DNA of 8,779 nt from Candidatus Neomicrothrix sp. UBA881 (GTDB lineage: Bacteria > Actinomycetota > Acidimicrobiia > Acidimicrobiales > MedAcidi-G1). A model generated the notes under the pieces. That model was not told the DNA's origin. It saw only the letters and a program-made list of their open reading frames with translations, and ran no database searches. The stretch is taken from contig DBFL01000065.1 in NCBI GenBank assembly GCA_002294285.1, positions 1 through 8,779 of the forward strand. Direction: 5' to 3'. Below, piece by piece: positions 6,757-8,779 of the stretch. Both the position numbers and the translations under genes were made by a program. Each line of letters begins with the position of its first letter. The first letter of the stretch is position 1.

Positions 6757-7947
6757 ATGGAAACACATGGCGGTGACCCACTTCTATCGGGTTTTGAAAA
6801 CCCTGAGGAATTCGGTTTTGAAACGCGTGCAATTAGAGCGGGCCAACCACACGATTCTCGTACAGGTGGTGTTGTTACACCCATTGCATTATCAACGACA
6901 TTTGCTCAGGACTCTGTAGGTGAGCCAAAATTCGGTTATGAATACGCTAGAACTGGAAACCCAACTAGGCATGCTTATGAAGCGTGTCTAGCAAGTCTCG
7001 AATGTGCACGATATGGTTTTGGATTTTCTAGTGGAATGGCTGCAGAGGATTCTTTACTCCGTTTCCTAAAACCAAATGACAAAATACTTTTGGGCGATGA
7101 CGCTTATGGGGGATCTTTCAGACTTATAGACAAAATCTATGGTCAAAATAAAATTATCCATGAAGCAATAGACCTAAGTGAGCCTGACTCAATTAAAAAA
7201 GCCTGGACTGAAGAAACAAAAATAGTCTGGCTTGAAACTCCTACTAACCCGCTTCTCAATGTTGTAGACATTAAGAAGATCTCAGAAATAACTCATGATC
7301 TGGGAGGTCTTCTGATTGTTGATAACACTTTCGCTACACCTTATTTGCAAACACCTATTTCATTGGGCGCTGATGCTGTTGTGCATTCAGCAACCAAATA
7401 TTTGGGAGGTCACAGTGATGTCGTCGGGGGGTTTGTAGCAACAAACAATGAAAGCCTTGTTGAACACCTCTCGTTCACACAAAATGCTGTGGGAGCTGTT
7501 CCCAGCCCATTCGATTGTTATTTGGTTTTAAGGGGTATTAAAACACTGGCTGTGCGAATGGATCGACACTGTGAAAATGCTAAAACAATCGTTGCTTTGC
7601 TGAATGAACATCCAAAAGTGAAGCAAGTTTTTTATCCTGGTCTTCCTAGTAACAAGGGACACGATATTGCTAAAGAACAAATGAAAGATTTTGGCGGAAT
7701 GGTCTCTTTTTCTGTTCATGGTGGTCGTGAAACAGCAGAAAAAGTTTCTGCATCTACAAAAGTATTTACTTTGGCCGAGTCTTTGGGAGCTGTTGAATCT
7801 TTAATCGAGCATCCTGGAGCTATGACGCATGCTTCTGTCATAGGTTCTCCTCTTGAAGTGCCAGAAGATCTAATACGCATTTCTGTTGGTATCGAATTAG
7901 TCGATGATCTTGTTGCAGATCTTGAACAGGCTCTTTCAGTCGCCTAA
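6757..7947 (+). CDS. metB: Cystathionine gamma-lyase / gamma-synthase (Cys/Met metabolism PLP enzyme)
   Basis: A 396-residue fold-type I PLP enzyme of the Cys/Met family. Seen: YEYARTGNPTR 61-71 (Y63 and R65 contact PLP phosphate of the neighbouring subunit), SSGMAA 91-96, D189 in VDNTFATP, and SATKYLGGHSDVVGG with K214 as the PLP lysine. E347 lies in AVESL, and R374 in LIRISVGIE binds the substrate carboxylate. E62 before Y63 matches the Glu I recall at this place in cystathionine gamma-lyases, where E. coli gamma-synthase has Asp. With cbs 15 bases upstream, the lyase direction (cystathionine to cysteine, 2-oxobutyrate and ammonia) is favoured. Actinobacterial homologues are usually named metB, and several work both ways, so specificity remains open. 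ATG 6757 follows a GGTGA ribosome site (about 6746-6750). The pair forms an operon ending at the terminator that begins within the last codons. Confidence 0.9.
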   Translation: METHGGDPLLSGFENPEEFGFETRAIRAGQPHDSRTGGVVTPIALSTTFAQDSVGEPKFGYEYARTGNPTRHAYEACLASLECARYGFGFSSGMAAEDSLLRFLKPNDKILLGDDAYGGSFRLIDKIYGQNKIIHEAIDLSEPDSIKKAWTEETKIVWLETPTNPLLNVVDIKKISEITHDLGGLLIVDNTFATPYLQTPISLGADAVVHSATKYLGGHSDVVGGFVATNNESLVEHLSFTQNAVGAVPSPFDCYLVLRGIKTLAVRMDRHCENAKTIVALLNEHPKVKQVFYPGLPSNKGHDIAKEQMKDFGGMVSFSVHGGRETAEKVSASTKVFTLAESLGAVESLIEHPGAMTHASVIGSPLEVPEDLIRISVGIELVDDLVADLEQALSVA

Positions 7948-7960
7948 TTGGCGAATTTTT
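7940..7960 (+). terminator. Rho-independent terminator of the cbs-metB operon
   Basis: TCGCC (7940-7944) pairs perfectly with GGCGA (7950-7954) over a 5-base loop TAATT, and after one A comes TTTTT (7956-7960). The left arm lies in the last metB codons and the TAA stop codon (7945-7947) forms part of the loop. The 5-pair stem is short but GC-rich for this sequence. Confidence 0.75.
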
Positions 7961-7979
7961 GTTAGATCACAAACATTAG

Positions 7980-8204
7980 CTATTCTTCTTTATCGGTATT
8001 TTTTCGGACCATCCATCTACAGTCGGAGAAACTTGGTTTCAGCACGCTTCTAGAGCAATAAAAATCTCATTTTTATTAGCTTCAGCATCAGTCTGTGCTT
8101 GTATCCACGCAGTCTTTCCTTTCATCTTTAAAACAACTGCTAGCCAAACTATAAAAAAACTCAACAGAGAAATTGAAGAAATGGAAACGAAAGTTACGAA
8201 ATAA
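7980..8204 (+). CDS. Small DUF6356-like membrane protein; no standard start codon
   Basis: An open frame of 74 codons lies between TAG at 7977-7979 and TAA at 8202-8204, and no ATG, GTG or TTG precedes the conserved part. The translation matches the DUF6356 pattern as I remember it: an F-[ST]-x-HP start (IFSDHPSTVGETW), an H in FQHASRA, one hydrophobic helix (about ISFLLASASVCACIHAVFPFIF) with the family's C-x-HA..P.[LI]F, then TASQTIKKLNREIEEME. Function is unknown; a single-pass inner membrane protein is likely. The natural start by homology is around IGIFSDHP, so ATC 7992 (70 residues) or ATT 7998 (68 residues) would be the initiators. Alternatively the start was lost and this is a recent pseudogene, or the TTTTTT run at 7999-8004 hides an error. 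I see no Shine-Dalgarno site. TTGTTA (7959-7964) and TATTCT (7981-7986) are a weak promoter pair that would give an almost leaderless message. The stop is 8 bases from that of the convergent gene. Confidence 0.6.
   Translation, partial: LFFFIGIFSDHPSTVGETWFQHASRAIKISFLLASASVCACIHAVFPFIFKTTASQTIKKLNREIEEMETKVTK
8057..8077. repeat. AT-only perfect inverted repeat inside the DUF6356-like frame
   Basis: AATAAAAAT (8057-8065) and ATTTTTATT (8069-8077) are perfect inverted copies around CTC. On the minus strand it lies about 135 bases beyond the stop of the RdhA-like gene and reads as a hairpin with a T-rich right arm, so it could help end that transcript. All nine pairs are A-T, so the hairpin is weak, and it also encodes part of a protein. 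Confidence 0.4.
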
Positions 8205-8212
8205 CCTTGACT

Positions 8213-8779
8213 CTAAATTTTCTTACGCGTCTCACCATTCCACCAAGCTTTTGGTTTTAGTCGCTCCCCATAACCTAAAAAACCATTGAGAAATAGCATG
8301 ACTCCTCTAAGTTTTGTTGCAGCGAGGCGTAGTCCGATTTTGTGGCGAAATTTTGTGAAATCTTTGTTGTAGGGACAAACCCTCATACAAATCATGCAAT
8401 CACTCACAATTTTTGCCCAATAAGAGAAACATTTCTCTCCATCAACAGACCATTTTTTTACCCCATTAATAGAAGAAAGATTTAATTTGACTGATGAAGG
8501 TTCATTGTCTGAAATTGCCTTTGGCGGACAAGCGTTTGTACAGTTTCTGCATTTTTCACAAAACTTTGTAACTCCAAAATCAATCTGCTGATCAAATGCC
8601 ATAGGTGCATTTGTGAAAATTTTGCCAAAACGAACTCGTGGACCAAATTCACGGGTTATTACCATGCCGTGTCTTCCATATTCACCAAGTCCAGCTTTAA
8701 TCGCCAAGGGAATTGCAAGAGCAGTGTCATTAAGGCTCGGTACTGCTAAATATCCGAGATTCAATAACCACTGTGATGT
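8213..8779 (-). CDS. Reductive dehalogenase (RdhA)-like iron-sulfur protein, N-terminal part outside window
   Basis: The visible 188 residues are the C-terminal part; the frame is open to the window edge, so the TTG at 8764 is not the start. Seen: NDTALAIPLAIKAGLGEYGR then EFGPRVRFGKIFTNAP, the cobamide-side signature of RdhA relatives. Two [4Fe-4S] motifs follow: C74-x2-C77-x2-C80-x3-C84-P, and C117-x10-C128-x2-C131-x3-C135-P with the FSYW that RdhA has after the first Cys. The end, FLGYGERLKPKAWW, is the RdhA C-terminus. The family uses a base-off cobamide and two clusters to remove halogens reductively. Epoxyqueuosine reductase QueG shares the fold but differs in these stretches. No reductase module is fused at the C-terminus, and no rdhB anchor gene follows, since a + strand gene converges 8 bases away. 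The Tat signal and the catalytic Tyr/Lys region, if present, lie outside the window, so true dehalogenation is unproven. Confidence 0.82.
   Translation of the reverse strand, partial: TSQWLLNLGYLAVPSLNDTALAIPLAIKAGLGEYGRHGMVITREFGPRVRFGKIFTNAPMAFDQQIDFGVTKFCEKCRNCTNACPPKAISDNEPSSVKLNLSSINGVKKWSVDGEKCFSYWAKIVSDCMICMRVCPYNKDFTKFRHKIGLRLAATKLRGVMLFLNGFLGYGERLKPKAWWNGETRKKI

Noticed and set aside
8213..8779. Epoxyqueuosine reductase (QueG) as the identity of the minus-strand gene
   Set aside because: QueG shares the two-cluster fold, but the AGLGEYGRHGMVIT/EFGPRVR stretch, the KCFSYW after the first cluster and the GYG...WW end fit RdhA better.

Overview
The window is AT-rich by eye, densely coded and mostly on the + strand, with no RNA gene, CRISPR array or insertion sequence that I can recognise. 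The helicase, the cystathionine beta-synthase with its C-terminal CBS-domain half, and the cbs-metB gene order all look actinobacterial. The low GC suggests a streamlined, probably marine lineage such as low-GC Acidimicrobiia relatives. That placement is inference from remembered family sequences. The small DUF6356-like gene, a family I mainly associate with Proteobacteria, is a mild counter-signal.

Layout. (1) 1-446: the end of an SRPBCC-fold small-molecule-binding protein, overlapping by 17 bases (2) 430-3009, a sulfatase fused to a C-terminal DJ-1/PfpI (Hsp31-like) domain. (3) 3052-3561: an unrecognised small acidic protein with a Cys/His-rich, probably zinc-binding C-terminal half. (4) 3562-3768: a non-coding stretch able to fold into several hairpins, leading into (5) 3769-5256, a DEAD-box RNA helicase with a long Lys/Asn/Arg/Ser-rich tail. 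(6) 5356-6741 and 6757-7947: a tight cbs-metB pair closed by an intrinsic terminator whose loop contains the metB stop codon. (7) About 7980-8204: a short open frame, absent from ordinary ORF calls, matching the DUF6356 family but with no ATG, GTG or TTG start. (8) 8213-8779, minus strand, running off the window: the C-terminal part of a reductive-dehalogenase (RdhA)-like iron-sulfur protein.

How the genes work together. The clear functional unit is cbs-metB: homocysteine plus serine to cystathionine, then cystathionine to cysteine (reverse transsulfuration), or the reverse direction if the second enzyme acts as a synthase. The SRPBCC-sulfatase pair is probably one transcript with translational coupling. 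The helicase appears to be a separate, possibly cold- or structure-regulated unit. The RdhA-like gene converges on the DUF6356 frame with 8 bases between stop codons, so no rdhB membrane-anchor gene lies just downstream of it.

Most worth checking: the sulfatase/DJ-1 fusion, the structured helicase leader, the start-less DUF6356-like gene, and the RdhA-like protein without an rdhB partner. I see no clearly new multi-gene system.
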